A stretch of DNA of 64,000 nucleotides. Origin: Stutzerimonas stutzeri. Its GTDB lineage: Bacteria > Pseudomonadota > Gammaproteobacteria > Pseudomonadales > Pseudomonadaceae. Positions 1-9,656 of this stretch are shown piece by piece; the first letter of the stretch is position 1; each line of letters starts with the position of its first letter. Below the pieces are notes generated by a model that was given only the letters and a program-made list of their open reading frames with translations, was not told the DNA's origin and ran no database searches. The position numbers and the translations under genes are program-made. Location: contig NZ_POUL01000001.1 in the NCBI RefSeq assembly GCF_002890895.1, positions 248,001 to 312,000 of the forward strand, read 5' to 3'.

Positions 1-1
1 C

Positions 2-82
2 GGACTGGTCGTCCTGGTCGCGATTCTGGCGCTCTCGGTGATCATGTGGGGCATGGGGGTTGGCCCGATCTACGTACGCTAA
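2..82 (+). CDS. C-terminal fragment of an unidentified membrane protein
   Basis: The frame beginning at base 2 is open to a TAA at 80-82 and encodes 26 residues: a hydrophobic stretch rich in V, L, I and A, then a short tail ending in PIYVR. This looks like the last transmembrane segment and C-terminus of an integral membrane protein whose start lies outside the window. A strong intrinsic terminator follows 11 bp later, which supports this being a real gene end. The family cannot be recognised from so little sequence. Confidence 0.6.
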   Translation, partial: GLVVLVAILALSVIMWGMGVGPIYVR

Positions 83-92
83 CGTCACCAGG

Positions 93-135
93 AAACGGGC
101 CGACGCGATGGCCTCCGCGTCGGCCCGTTTTTTTT
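93..135 (+). terminator. Rho-independent terminator
   Basis: A 15-base arm (93-107) is perfectly complementary to 116-130 across an 8-base loop, and the 3' arm runs into eight consecutive T residues (128-135). It lies directly after the TAA at 82 and before the Yip1 gene, so it ends the upstream transcript. Confidence 0.9.
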
Positions 136-221
136 GCCTGCGACAGAATGGCGTTGAATCCCTGCCGCGCTCGAGCGTCTAAACCAGCAAGACCCGCTCA
201 AGCGTCAGCATCGGAGGCCTC

Positions 222-887
222 ATGACCCCAGAATTCATCAGCTTGTTCACCCGGCCCGACCGCGCCTGGGAAACCATCCGCCAGAAGGAGGATGCTCACT
301 CGCTGCACTACCTGATGCACCTGCTCCTGCTGGCCCTGGTTCCGGCCGTGTGCCTTTTCATCGGCGTCACCATCGTTGGCTGGAGTCTGGTAGATGAGGA
401 GCGCGTTCGGCTCGATACCGCAAGCGCCTTACAGCTCTGCCTGTTGCTGTATCTCGCTATCGTTATCGGAACCGTGATCATGGGCTTCTTCGTACGCTGG
501 ATGGCACGTGCGTTTGATGTTCGTCCTAACCTCAACCAGTGCATCGGCTTCATTGCCTATGTCATCACGCCGTTCTTGCTCGCCGGTTTGACCGGGTTGT
601 ATCCGAATCGCTGGTTTGCCGCCATCGTGCTGCTTATCGCCGGCATCTATTCGACCTACCTGCTGTTTACCGGACTGCCTGCATTCATGCGTCAACGCAG
701 CTCACAGAGCTTCCTCTATGCCGCTTCAATCTGGGGGGTAGCGTTGCTGACACTAGTAACGGTGATGGTTACCACGATCCTGTACTGGAATCTCTCCCTA
801 GCGCCCACATATGAACGAACTGTGCAGCAAGACCAGGCCTACGGAACTCAGGATGATCTCCCAGAGCGTGTTCCCCCTAAGCTGTGA
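222..887 (+). CDS. Yip1-family integral membrane protein
   Basis: A 221-residue protein with about five hydrophobic segments (roughly residues 28-52, 70-92, 105-125, 130-152 and 170-192). The N-terminal pattern FxxLFTRPDRAWETIR is typical of bacterial Yip1-domain (PF04893-like) proteins, which are polytopic inner-membrane proteins of unknown biochemical role. A CGGAGG ribosome-binding site sits just upstream of the ATG. The terminator at 93-135 isolates it from the gene before. sprT starts 55 bp after its stop, so the two may be co-transcribed. No specific function can be assigned. Confidence 0.8.
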   Translation: MTPEFISLFTRPDRAWETIRQKEDAHSLHYLMHLLLLALVPAVCLFIGVTIVGWSLVDEERVRLDTASALQLCLLLYLAIVIGTVIMGFFVRWMARAFDVRPNLNQCIGFIAYVITPFLLAGLTGLYPNRWFAAIVLLIAGIYSTYLLFTGLPAFMRQRSSQSFLYAASIWGVALLTLVTVMVTTILYWNLSLAPTYERTVQQDQAYGTQDDLPERVPPKL

Positions 888-941
888 GTGGTTGTCAGCC
901 AAGCGGAATGCGGCATAATTCAGGGCTTCCTCGGAGGCCCT

Positions 942-1436
942 ATGCCCGATCAGCTACACGCGCGAGTCGAAGCCTGTTACCAACAGGCCGAAGCTTTTTT
1001 CAACAAGCGCTTCGAGCGGCCACAAGTCAGTTTCAAACTGCGTGGACAGAAAGCCGGCGTTGCGCACCTGAACACCAACTTGCTGCGATTCAATCCCCAG
1101 CTGTATCAGGAAAATAGCGAGCACTTCCTCAAGCAGACCGTGGCTCACGAAGTGGCCCACCTGATCGCTCATCAAATGTTCGGCGGCCGGATTCGTCCAC
1201 ATGGCGAAGAGTGGCAATTGATCATGCGCGGCGTGTACGAACTCACGCCTGATCGCTGCCATAGCTACGCAATCACCCGTCGGCAGACCAGCGCTTATAT
1301 CTACCGCTGCGCCTGTCCCGAGCGGGACTTTCCATTTACAGCGCAGCGCCATGCCCTGGTACGCAAAGGGCGCCGCTACTTCTGCCGCAGCTGCCGCGCC
1401 ACCCTGGCTTTCAGCGGCGAACTGCGAACCGACTGA
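942..1436 (+). CDS. sprT: SprT family zinc metalloprotease-like protein
   Basis: A 164-residue SprT-like protein. The HEVAH motif (about residues 68-72) is the HExxH-type zinc site of the SprT/Spartan fold, and the C-terminal YRCAC...CRSC cysteines look like the zinc-ribbon found in this family. The frame is open from a GTG at 888, but the ATG at 942 is preceded by a good TCGGAGG at proper spacing, so 942 is chosen. The bacterial protein's substrate is unknown; eukaryotic relatives act on DNA-protein crosslinks. It is convergent with the MFS gene, with only 12 bp between stops. Confidence 0.9.
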   Translation: MPDQLHARVEACYQQAEAFFNKRFERPQVSFKLRGQKAGVAHLNTNLLRFNPQLYQENSEHFLKQTVAHEVAHLIAHQMFGGRIRPHGEEWQLIMRGVYELTPDRCHSYAITRRQTSAYIYRCACPERDFPFTAQRHALVRKGRRYFCRSCRATLAFSGELRTD

Positions 1437-1448
1437 GCGACCGGCGCG

Positions 1449-2633
1449 CTACAGGCGCCTGGCGCGCCAGGCGGCAATCAGAAACAGCGTAGCCAGCACC
1501 GCCATCAGCGGCAGCCATCCCGCATGTTCCCAGACATAGCCCGCCGCATAACCCACCACACTCGAGCCCAGATAATAGGCACACAGGTAGAGCGCCGAGG
1601 CCTGCGCCTTGGCGCCCTTGGCATGTACGCCAACCTGTCCGCTGGCCACGGCGTGCGCGGCAAAGAAGCCGAGCGTGAACAGCGCCAGCCCGACCACAAT
1701 CGCGAACAGCCAGGGTGTCGAACACAACCCCACGCCCAGCAGCATCAGCCCAACACCGCCTTGCAGCACCGTTCTCGCACCCAGGCGTGGCACCAGCCGC
1801 CCGGCCCAACCGGCACTGAATATTCCGGCCAGGTAAACGGTGAACAGCAGACCGATAACGGCCGACGAAAGCCCGAACGGTGCCCCGGCCAGACGGAAAC
1901 CAATGTAGTTGAACAAGGCGACGAAGCCGCCCATCAGCAGAAAAGCCTGAAGGAAGAGATTACGCAGGGTCGGATTGCTCAGGTGCTCGGCAAAATTGCT
2001 CAGCAACCCGCGCAGCGACAGCGGTTGAGCCTTGAAATGACGAGACGGGGGAAGCAGCCAGACAAAGGCGCCCAGCGCCACCAGACCCAAGCCGGCAATT
2101 CCGCCAAGCGCCAGCTGCCAACCGCCGAGATCGCTTAACAGGCCCGACAGGAGCCTGCCCAAGAGGCCACCCAGTGCAGTTCCGCCGATATACAGCCCCA
2201 TTGCCGCTGGCAACGATTCGGGATCGAACTCCTCCCCCACGTAAGCCATCGCCAATGCCGGTAGCCCGCTGAGTGCGAGCCCCAGTAACGTCCGCAACAC
2301 AAGCAGCAGCGCCCAGGACTCCACCAGGGCGCAAGCAAGCCCAAGCAAGCCCGCCAACAGGAGCGCCACGCCCATGACATGCTTGCGCCCCCAGCTTTCC
2401 GCCAAGCCGCCTGAAATCAACAGGCAGAGCGCCAGTGACAGCGTGGTCAATGACAGAGCCAGGCTGCTGGTGGCGGCCGATACTGAAAAATGCAAGGCCA
2501 GCAGCGGCAGCAGTGGCTGCACGCAATAGAGCATGGCAAAGGTTGCGAACCCGGCGCAGAACAACGCCAGGGTCGCTCGACGGTAAGCTGCGGTGCCGCG
2601 TTTCAGGTGGGAATTAAGCGAGTCACAGGACAT
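1449..2633 (-). CDS. MFS transporter (YnfM/arabinose-efflux-like)
   Basis: A 394-residue major facilitator with twelve predicted membrane segments. It shows the N-terminal YCVQPLLPLLA pattern and the loop 2-3 motif GGLAESWGRKHVM typical of drug/sugar-efflux MFS proteins of the YnfM type. The open frame extends to 2669, but the ATG at 2633 gives the family's usual N-terminus and has a GAGA-type site upstream. It is transcribed away from the nap operon and shares its upstream region with napE. Substrate cannot be told from sequence. Confidence 0.85.
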   Translation of the reverse strand: MSCDSLNSHLKRGTAAYRRATLALFCAGFATFAMLYCVQPLLPLLALHFSVSAATSSLALSLTTLSLALCLLISGGLAESWGRKHVMGVALLLAGLLGLACALVESWALLLVLRTLLGLALSGLPALAMAYVGEEFDPESLPAAMGLYIGGTALGGLLGRLLSGLLSDLGGWQLALGGIAGLGLVALGAFVWLLPPSRHFKAQPLSLRGLLSNFAEHLSNPTLRNLFLQAFLLMGGFVALFNYIGFRLAGAPFGLSSAVIGLLFTVYLAGIFSAGWAGRLVPRLGARTVLQGGVGLMLLGVGLCSTPWLFAIVVGLALFTLGFFAAHAVASGQVGVHAKGAKAQASALYLCAYYLGSSVVGYAAGYVWEHAGWLPLMAVLATLFLIAAWRARRL

Positions 2634-2794
2634 GAAAACAATCTCTACGCCCGGGCAACACGGGCCCAAAAAAGCCTAACAAGCTAGCACAACCTTACTA
2701 TCAGCAAGTTGCCTACATACCGTCCCAGAGCCTCGTATCCAGCAAATCGCGATCGAGCGCGACGGACGAAACACCTCCGGCACGAGCCAGTTCA

Positions 2795-2808
2795 TTGCGC
2801 CAAATCAA
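2795..2808 (+). promoter_or_regulatory. ANR/FNR-like box upstream of napEDABC
   Basis: TTGCGCCAAATCAA matches the FNR/ANR consensus TTGAT-N4-ATCAA at 8 of 10 defined bases, with a perfect right half. It lies about 103 bp before the napE start, in the only sizeable gap (2634-2910) before the nap operon. Oxygen-responsive control of nap is common, so this is a plausible activator site. No convincing -10 element was identified, so the assignment is tentative. Confidence 0.45.
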
Positions 2809-2910
2809 TATAAGTGGTTTTAGCCCCCATAGCCCTTAGTCAAATAGACAGCTGACTTTGATTAAGCAGGGAACGCTTACTAGACTCCCACTACGCCACT
2901 CGGATTAAAG

Positions 2911-3090
2911 GTGAACGTAGTGCCGCACCATACCGATCCCGCACCTGTGGGAAAGCCGGAAGAAACACGGCTATTTGTCTTTCTGCTGGTCTTTCTATTT
3001 CCGCTTTTAAGCGTCCTGACCGTATCCGGCTATGGCTTCATCGTCTGGATAAGCCAGCTGTTTTTTGGCCCGCCCGGCCCGCCGAGCTGA
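2911..3090 (+). CDS. napE: Periplasmic nitrate reductase component NapE
   Basis: A GTG-initiated 59-codon gene. The product has a polar N-terminus containing KPEETRLFVFLLVFLFPLL, then one long hydrophobic segment (about residues 20-52) and a short GPPGPPS tail. This is the layout of NapE, a small single-span inner-membrane protein of unknown biochemical role found at the start of many nap operons. A 74-bp gap separates it from napD, and no napF lies between. It is identified from its sequence and its place in front of napDABC. Confidence 0.88.
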   Translation: MNVVPHHTDPAPVGKPEETRLFVFLLVFLFPLLSVLTVSGYGFIVWISQLFFGPPGPPS

Positions 3091-3164
3091 TTGCCTCAGC
3101 CCTGAACTCCTCCCTCCAATGTTTGCTTGCTCGTTTACGGGCAGGCGGAGCTTCATAACAAAAA

Positions 3165-3425
3165 ATGACCAACGCCTTGCATATCGCGAGCCTGCTCGTG
3201 CACTGCCGCCCCGAGCTGATGGATGCAGTGAAACAGAACCTGATGCTATTGCCTGGCACAGAGCTGCATCAGGAAAGCGCCGCCGGAAAAGTGGTGGTGG
3301 TCCTCGAGGCGGAGCATGAAAGCCGCATTCTCGACACCATCAGCCACATCCAACAATTACCCGGCGTCCTCAACGCTGCCCTGATTTACCACGAACTCCT
3401 CAGCCCCGAAGGAGAGCCTGAATGA
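3165..3425 (+). CDS. napD: NapA signal-peptide-binding chaperone NapD
   Basis: An 86-residue cytoplasmic NapD protein. It begins with [12 protein letters not shown] and has the ferredoxin-like beta-alpha-beta layout of the family, including the second-half pattern [23 protein letters not shown]. NapD binds the twin-arginine signal of NapA and holds back export until the molybdenum cofactor and iron-sulphur cluster are inserted. Its stop overlaps the napA start (ATGA at 3422-3425), which implies translational coupling of chaperone and client. Confidence 0.95.
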   Translation: MTNALHIASLLVHCRPELMDAVKQNLMLLPGTELHQESAAGKVVVVLEAEHESRILDTISHIQQLPGVLNAALIYHELLSPEGEPE

Positions 3426-5926
3426 GCCTCACACGACGTCAATTCGCCAAAGCCAACGCCGCGGCCATCGCCGCCAGCGTGGCAGGCATGCCTATCGCTA
3501 CCAGCGCCAGCAATCTCGTTACTGATCCGCAAGCGACGGCACTCAAGTGGCACAAGGCGCCGTGCCGGTTCTGCGGCACCGGCTGCGGCGTGATGGTCGC
3601 CACCAGCGGCGACCGCGTCGTCGCCACGCATGGCGATGTGAAGGCCGAGGTCAACCGCGGCATCAACTGCGTCAAAGGCTATTTCCTGTCGAAGATCATG
3701 TACGGCGCCGACCGCCTCACTGAGCCGTTGTTGCGGATGAAGGACGGCAAGTACGACAAGCAAGGCGAATTCCAGCCAGTGAGCTGGGAACGCGCGTTCG
3801 ACATCATGGAAGAGAAGTACAAGGCTGCGCTGCGGGACCACGGCCCCACCGCCGTCGGCATGTTCGGCTCCGGTCAGTGGACCGTTTGGGAAGGCTATGC
3901 GGCCAGCAAGCTGATGAAGGCCGGTTTCCGTTCCAACAACCTCGACCCGAACGCACGTCACTGCATGGCTTCCGCCGCCGTGGGCTTCATGCGTACCTTC
4001 GGCATGGACGAGCCCATGGGCTGCTATGACGATATCGAAGCTGCCGACGCGTTCGTGCTCTGGGGCTCGAACATGGCCGAGATGCACCCGGTGCTCTGGA
4101 CCCGGGTGACCGACCGACGCCTGAGCGCGCCACATGTAAAAGTCGCCGTGATGTCGACCTTCGAGCACCGCAGCTTCGATCTTGCGGATATTCCGATGGT
4201 GTTCACGCCGCAGACCGACCTGGTGATCCTCAACTACATCGCCAACCACATCATCGAGAGTGGCGCAGTCAATCAGGACTTCATCAAGAACCACACCAAA
4301 TTCGCCAAAGGCAATACCAACATCGGTTATGGCCTGCGCGCAACCGATGCGCGGGAAATGAAGGCCGAGAACGCTGCCGCCGCAGGCGGTTGGACCGACA
4401 TCAGCTTTGAAGATTACGCCGAGTTCCTCAAGCCCTACACGCTGGAGCGTGCGGCTCGCGAATCGGGTGTTCCGGCAGAACGGCTGAAGATGCTCGCCGA
4501 ACTCTATGCCGATCCGAAAACGAAAGTGATGTCGTTCTGGACCATGGGTTTCAACCAGCACACCCGCGGGGTCTGGGCGAACAACATGATCTACAACATT
4601 CATCTGCTGACAGGGAAAATCAGCGAGCCCGGCAACAGCCCCTTCTCGCTGACCGGACAGCCGTCAGCCTGCGGTACGGCACGTGAAGTCGGCACCTTTT
4701 CGCACCGTTTGCCTGCGGACATGGTTGTTACCAATCCCAAGCATCGGGCCGTTACCGAAAAGATCTGGAAACTGCCCGAAGGCACCATCCCAGAAAAGCC
4801 CGGTTTCCATGCCGTGCAGCAAAGCCGCGAGCTGAAGGATGGCAACCTCAAGGTCTACTGGACCCAGGCCACCAACAACATGCAGGCCGGGCCGAACATC
4901 ATGCAGGAGGTGCTGCCGGGCTGGCGAAACCCGGAAACCTTCGTGATCGTTTCCGATGTTTACCCCACCGTATCTGCCCAGGCAGCAGACCTGATCCTGC
5001 CCGCCGCGATGTGGGTGGAAAAGGAAGGCGCCTACGGCAACGCCGAGCGTCGCACGCACCTGTGGCATCAACTAGTCACTCCGCCTGGCAAAGCGCGCTC
5101 CGACCTTTGGCAATTGATGGAGTTTTCCAAGCGCTTCACCACTGAGGAAGTGTGGCCGGCGGAGCTGTTGGCCAAGACACCGGACCTCAAGGGCAAAACG
5201 CTGTTCGAGGTGCTGTTCAAGAACGGTCAGGTCGACAATTTCCCGGTGTCGGACATCCAGGAAGGCTATCGAAATCAAGAGTCGGAGGACTACGGTTTCT
5301 ACGTGCAGAAAGGCCTGTTCGAGGAATATGCCCAGTTCGGCCGTGGCCACGGTCATGACCTCGCCGACTTCGACCGCTATCACCAGGAGCGCGGCTTGCG
5401 CTGGCCCGTCGTAGACGGCAAGGAAACCCTCTGGCGCTACCGTGAAGGCCATGACCCCTACGTCGAGAAAGGCTCAGGCGTCCAGTTCTACGGCTACCCG
5501 GACAAGAAAGCGATCATCTTCGCACTGCCTTATGAAGCACCTGCAGAGATGCCGGACGAAGAGTACCCGTTCTGGCTCAGCACCGGCCGCGTCCTGGAGC
5601 ACTGGCACACCGGCAGCATGACCCAGCGTGTCGATGAGCTACACCAGGCTGTACCCGATGCCCTGGTGTACATGCACCCCGACGATGCGCGTGACCTCGA
5701 GGCCCGTCGCGGCAGTGTGGTCAAGGTCATCAGTCGTCGCGGTGAAATGCAGGCCCGCATCGAAACCCGTGGTCGCAACAAGCCACCGAAGGGGCTGATC
5801 TTCGTGCCTTTCTTCGATGCCAACAAACTGATCAACAAGGTCACCCTCGACGCTACCGACCCGATCTCCAAGCAAACCGACTTCAAGAAGTGTGCCGTGA
5901 AGATCGAAGTGGTCAGCATCGCCTGA
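3422..5926 (+). CDS. napA: Periplasmic nitrate reductase catalytic subunit NapA
   Basis: An 834-residue molybdoenzyme of normal NapA length. The N-terminus carries the twin-arginine signal [12 protein letters not shown]. Cys48, Cys51, Cys55 and Cys83 form the [4Fe-4S] binding site. Cys181, in [14 protein letters not shown], is the expected molybdenum ligand. The C-terminal third holds the molybdopterin dinucleotide-binding region ([15 protein letters not shown] onward). It reduces nitrate to nitrite in the periplasm, taking electrons from NapB. It lies in the napEDABC operon with 11 bp before napB. Confidence 0.97.
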   Translation: MSLTRRQFAKANAAAIAASVAGMPIATSASNLVTDPQATALKWHKAPCRFCGTGCGVMVATSGDRVVATHGDVKAEVNRGINCVKGYFLSKIMYGADRLTEPLLRMKDGKYDKQGEFQPVSWERAFDIMEEKYKAALRDHGPTAVGMFGSGQWTVWEGYAASKLMKAGFRSNNLDPNARHCMASAAVGFMRTFGMDEPMGCYDDIEAADAFVLWGSNMAEMHPVLWTRVTDRRLSAPHVKVAVMSTFEHRSFDLADIPMVFTPQTDLVILNYIANHIIESGAVNQDFIKNHTKFAKGNTNIGYGLRATDAREMKAENAAAAGGWTDISFEDYAEFLKPYTLERAARESGVPAERLKMLAELYADPKTKVMSFWTMGFNQHTRGVWANNMIYNIHLLTGKISEPGNSPFSLTGQPSACGTAREVGTFSHRLPADMVVTNPKHRAVTEKIWKLPEGTIPEKPGFHAVQQSRELKDGNLKVYWTQATNNMQAGPNIMQEVLPGWRNPETFVIVSDVYPTVSAQAADLILPAAMWVEKEGAYGNAERRTHLWHQLVTPPGKARSDLWQLMEFSKRFTTEEVWPAELLAKTPDLKGKTLFEVLFKNGQVDNFPVSDIQEGYRNQESEDYGFYVQKGLFEEYAQFGRGHGHDLADFDRYHQERGLRWPVVDGKETLWRYREGHDPYVEKGSGVQFYGYPDKKAIIFALPYEAPAEMPDEEYPFWLSTGRVLEHWHTGSMTQRVDELHQAVPDALVYMHPDDARDLEARRGSVVKVISRRGEMQARIETRGRNKPPKGLIFVPFFDANKLINKVTLDATDPISKQTDFKKCAVKIEVVSIA

Positions 5927-5937
5927 GGAGAGTCACC

Positions 5938-6420
5938 ATGAAATACCGATTACTGCCTTTGATGCTCCTCGCGGTGTTTGGCCTGGCCGTCGCAGCCGGG
6001 CCCGATTACCCACTGGATGCGCCTGCCCCGGACGGCCGCCGGCCGGGCGGCACCATCACCCAGGAGTTCACCCCGCCGCCGCTCAAGGATGAGGAAAACA
6101 AGGACCTCAAGCGCGAGCGCAACTATCCGGAGCAGCCACCGACCATTCCGCATACCATTCGCGGCTATCAGGTCGACAAAAACAGCAACAAGTGCCTGTC
6201 CTGCCACAGCCGCGCCAACAGCGCGCGTACCCAGGCGCCGATGATCAGCATCACGCACTTTACTGATCGCGATAGCCAGACGCTGGGCGCCGTCGCCCCT
6301 CGTCGCTACTTTTGCACCCAGTGCCACGTGGTGCAGCACGATGTGAAACCGTTGGTGCAGAACAACTTCGAGAACATCGACGAGCTGCTCTATCACGAAA
6401 ACAAACAGAACGAACAGTGA
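5938..6420 (+). CDS. napB: Diheme cytochrome c NapB
   Basis: A 160-residue exported cytochrome with a hydrophobic signal peptide (residues about 1-20, ending AVAAG) and two covalent heme motifs, CLSCH and CTQCH. Axial histidines are probably supplied by IPHTI and ITHFT. NapB passes electrons from NapC to NapA. The frame is open from 5890, but the ATG at 5938 is preceded by TGAGGAG and gives a proper signal peptide. An 11-bp gap separates it from napC. Confidence 0.96.
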   Translation: MKYRLLPLMLLAVFGLAVAAGPDYPLDAPAPDGRRPGGTITQEFTPPPLKDEENKDLKRERNYPEQPPTIPHTIRGYQVDKNSNKCLSCHSRANSARTQAPMISITHFTDRDSQTLGAVAPRRYFCTQCHVVQHDVKPLVQNNFENIDELLYHENKQNEQ

Positions 6421-6430
6421 GGACGCCTGG

Positions 6431-7027
6431 ATGAAGTCGATACTGTCGTTTCTCAAACGTTACTGGACCGTCCTGCGCCGACCAAGCGTGCACTACAGCC
6501 TGGGCGTCCTGACGCTCGGGGGTTTTCTAGCTGGCATCATCTTCTGGGGCGGTTTCAATACCGCACTGGAGGCGACCAACACCGAGGCCTTCTGCATTTC
6601 CTGTCACGAGATGGAAGACAACGTGTACATGGAGATCAAGGACACCATCCACTACACCAACCGTTCCGGCGTGCGTGCGACCTGCCCGGATTGCCATGTG
6701 CCGCACGAATGGACGGACAAGATCGCGCGCAAGATGCAGGCCTCCAAGGAGGTCTGGGGCAAGATCTTCGGCACCATCAACACACGCGAAAAATTCCTCG
6801 GCATGCGCCGGGAAATGGCCGAGCGTGAATGGCGTCGCCTGAAGGCCAATGACTCGCTGGAGTGCCGCAACTGCCACAACTACGAGTTCATGGATTTCAC
6901 CCGCCAGAGCAAACGCGCCGCCGAGTTCCACTCCACAGCGCTAGGCAAAGGCGAAGCGACCTGTATCGACTGCCACAAGGGCATCGCCCACCGCCTGCCG
7001 GATATGCATGGCGTGCCTGGCTGGTAA
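6431..7027 (+). CDS. napC: Tetraheme cytochrome c quinol dehydrogenase NapC
   Basis: A 198-residue NapC/NirT-family protein. One N-terminal membrane anchor (about residues 20-42) is followed by a periplasmic domain with four heme motifs: CISCH, CPDCH, CRNCH and CIDCH. It oxidises membrane quinol and feeds electrons to NapB and then NapA. It is the last gene of the operon. Two short inverted repeats follow (around 7037-7063 and 7084-7101), of which the second could act as a weak terminator, but neither has a T-tract. Confidence 0.96.
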   Translation: MKSILSFLKRYWTVLRRPSVHYSLGVLTLGGFLAGIIFWGGFNTALEATNTEAFCISCHEMEDNVYMEIKDTIHYTNRSGVRATCPDCHVPHEWTDKIARKMQASKEVWGKIFGTINTREKFLGMRREMAEREWRRLKANDSLECRNCHNYEFMDFTRQSKRAAEFHSTALGKGEATCIDCHKGIAHRLPDMHGVPGW

Positions 7028-7220
7028 CCCACAGAGTCGGCGCTGATCTACATCGACAGCGCCGGATCGCCATCGATGAACCTGAGCCCAGGGACGGGCT
7101 CGGGCCTTCCAACCAGTTAGTTCCGCCCTCTCTCAAGCACTGAACAACCCTGTTGCAGCTATGTCGAACTCCAGCTATCTATCGGATCGTCTCGACATCA
7201 ACGACAACAAGGAGTCCACC

Positions 7221-8018
<798 letters not shown>

Positions 8019-8191
8019 CTTACCGGGGATTGCACCGGCACTCGTTGCGAATGGCTTGGATGATGGATAGCTGAACGTTCTGCTTCAGCGTTCTGGTTGT
8101 ACTGAAGGCATTGACCACTCCTGATAGCCAATGCCAAGGATGGCTTAGTGGATGCAGTTCCAATACATCCGAAACTACTGCACGGCCTGCC

Positions 8192-8213
8192 CCCTCTCCC
8201 CTTCGGGAGAGGG
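8192..8213. repeat. REP-like palindrome (CCCTCTCCC type)
   Basis: CCCTCTCCC at 8192-8200 and GGGAGAGGG at 8205-8213 form a 9-bp perfect stem with a 4-base loop, followed by GCTGGGGTG. This resembles a short repeated extragenic palindrome common in Pseudomonas genomes; a related element occurs at 19033-19055. It lies in the 446-bp gap 8019-8464. I see no gene in the rest of that gap. Confidence 0.6.
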
Positions 8214-8464
8214 CTGGGGTGCGGGGCTAGCGTCGCCGAATACCGGTTGCCTATGGCCCCACCCGCAACCTGTCTCGGTTGCGACTACATTGCTTGCAAT
8301 TCGCGGTACTGATCTGCCGCCCAGCACCCACCTGGTCACCAAGAATCCGCGACATATACCTCGCCACTAGAGCCGCCAAACCTTGTCTCGACAGCCCACC
8401 GAGCCGATGCCGTGCTAGCATTGCGACCTCATCGCCCCTCCCCCTTTCGAACTGATCGCGAGTC

Positions 8465-8902
8465 ATGGCCGAACACGATTTCCGCTACACCCTGCTCAAT
8501 CCCGGACACACCCTCACCGAATGCCGCGCCCTGGCGCCGGGCCGTTACCAGGTCACAGGCAACGGCGGCAACGTGCGCGCCGGTGACGTCCTGATCGTCA
8601 CCCTCAAGGGCAGCCGTGACCTCTACCAGCGCCTGACCGTGGACAAGGTTCGCCACCTGATCAATCCGCCAGGCCAGTGGATGGCCGTGGCGAACGGGCC
8701 TGTCTTCAAGGAACTGGCGATCATCAACTGGCAGGTCGACTGTGACGGCTGCGGCAAACAGCTGGATTTCGAGTTCGCCGTGGACGCCGCCAAAGGCGAA
8801 GCCGCTCGCGCCCCAGCGGCCGAAGCGCGGATCGCCGAACTGGGCTGGAAAAACGACGCAGGCCGTCACCTGTGCCCTGCCTGCCAGAGGGCGAAACCGT
8901 GA
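8465..8902 (+). CDS. Conserved hypothetical protein with two CxxC pairs
   Basis: A 145-residue soluble protein with no signal peptide. Residues about 15-85 look like a small beta-rich domain. CDGC (about residue 95) and a C-terminal CPAC (about 138) form a probable zinc-binding CxxC-CxxC pair. Its stop overlaps the GTG start of the lipoprotein gene (GTGA, 8899-8902), implying coupled translation. I do not recognise the family. A zinc-ribbon nucleic-acid or protein-binding role is possible but unproven. Confidence 0.75.
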   Translation: MAEHDFRYTLLNPGHTLTECRALAPGRYQVTGNGGNVRAGDVLIVTLKGSRDLYQRLTVDKVRHLINPPGQWMAVANGPVFKELAIINWQVDCDGCGKQLDFEFAVDAAKGEAARAPAAEARIAELGWKNDAGRHLCPACQRAKP

Positions 8903-9300
8903 GCAAAGCCTTGTTTGCCAGCTTGGCCTTCTTGTCCCTAGCGGGCTGCTCGGTTGAACCCCTGACCCTGCAGAACGAAGTCACCTATATCGCCGAATGG
9001 ATCGGTGACGATCCAGTGGTAGGCCGTAACCCTGTCTCGCTGACTTTTAGCGAAGACCGCGCCTACGGCAACGCCGGTTGCAACCACTGGTTCGCCAGCT
9101 ATCAGCTGGACGGTCAGAGGCTGCGCTTCAGCGAAATCGGAAGCACGCGCAAGATGTGTCCTGAACACATCATGAAGCAGGAACAGCACTTCCTCGAACT
9201 GCTCTCGCAGATAGAGCGCTGGGACGTTTCCAGGATCGATCAACTGCGCTTCTGGCCCGCAGAAGGCGCTCCGCTGCGGGTATGGCCAGAGCAGAACTGA
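8899..9300 (+). CDS. META-domain lipoprotein (HslJ-like)
   Basis: A 133-residue protein beginning at a GTG that overlaps the upstream stop. The lipoprotein signal ends in LSLAGC (Cys about 16). The rest is a META domain, recognised by the order VSLTFSEDRAYGNAGCNHWFASY...FSEIGSTRKMCPE...EQHFLELL, as in the E. coli heat-inducible HslJ family. META proteins are small beta-barrel envelope proteins; HslJ is linked to novobiocin resistance, but the biochemical role is not established. The frame is also open from an ATG at 8872, which would spoil the lipoprotein signal. Confidence 0.85.
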   Translation: MSKALFASLAFLSLAGCSVEPLTLQNEVTYIAEWIGDDPVVGRNPVSLTFSEDRAYGNAGCNHWFASYQLDGQRLRFSEIGSTRKMCPEHIMKQEQHFLELLSQIERWDVSRIDQLRFWPAEGAPLRVWPEQN

Positions 9301-9536
9301 ACTGCGCCAAAGATGGGCATGCCGACAGTGGCGTGCCCTTCGAGCAAGCGTAAATCCGATGAGGCGCTGAGCATTCAAAGCCTCCAGCAACCAGCCATAC
9401 CGCTCGGGTCGTCTGTAATCAGCACCATTAAAAGCCGCTGAAACCCGCATAGCCACTGCTGCCCAGGCCACGCACCGATAGCTTGGGGCTGCGTTTTGAC
9501 AGCTACCAGACACGACCGCAGCCATGGCTGCCGGAA

Positions 9537-9553
9537 TTGGCACGCGCCCTGCA
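9537..9553 (+). promoter_or_regulatory. Sigma-54 (RpoN) promoter
   Basis: TTGGCACGCGCCCTGCA matches the sigma-54 consensus TTGGCACG-N4-TTGCA closely. The invariant GG (9539-9540) and GC (9551-9552) are separated by exactly 10 bases. Its direction is rightward, yet no ORF lies between it and the terminator at 9624-9653, which supports a non-coding transcript. A 14-bp palindrome, GCAGCCATGGCTGC, at 9518-9531 lies immediately upstream. Confidence 0.8.
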
Positions 9554-9563
9554 ATAACCTAGG

Positions 9564-9654
9564 TAACCAGTTTTGGGGACCCTGGTACAGGCAGGCCAGG
9601 GATTCCCCTCTTTTACACCCGCCAAAAGGGCCGCCAATTGCGGCCCTTTTGCTT
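9564..9654 (+). ncRNA. Predicted sigma-54-dependent small RNA
   Basis: Transcription from the sigma-54 promoter should start about 12 bases after the GC element, near 9564, and stop at the intrinsic terminator ending about 9654, giving an RNA of about 90 nt. It folds into a strong hairpin: 9575-9579 pairs with 9604-9608 and 9580-9585 with 9596-9601, with a 2-base bulge. A pyrimidine-rich single-stranded linker (about 9609-9620) and the terminator hairpin follow. This is the classic layout of an Hfq-type sRNA. No ORF fits. The name and targets are unknown to me, and the prediction rests on sequence alone. Confidence 0.6.
9624..9653. terminator. Bidirectional intrinsic terminator
   Basis: AAAAGGGCCG at 9624-9633 is perfectly complementary to CGGCCCTTTT at 9641-9650, with a 7-base loop. 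T-rich sequence follows on the plus strand and the mirrored A run serves the minus strand. It ends the predicted sRNA and also lies just after the mshQ stop on the other strand, so it probably serves both transcripts. Confidence 0.85.
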
Positions 9655-9656
9655 GT

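Noticed and set aside
3386..4603. Minus-strand 405-codon open frame opposite napA
   Set aside because: Antisense to the conserved part of napA, with a His/Val-rich shadow translation and no ribosome site.
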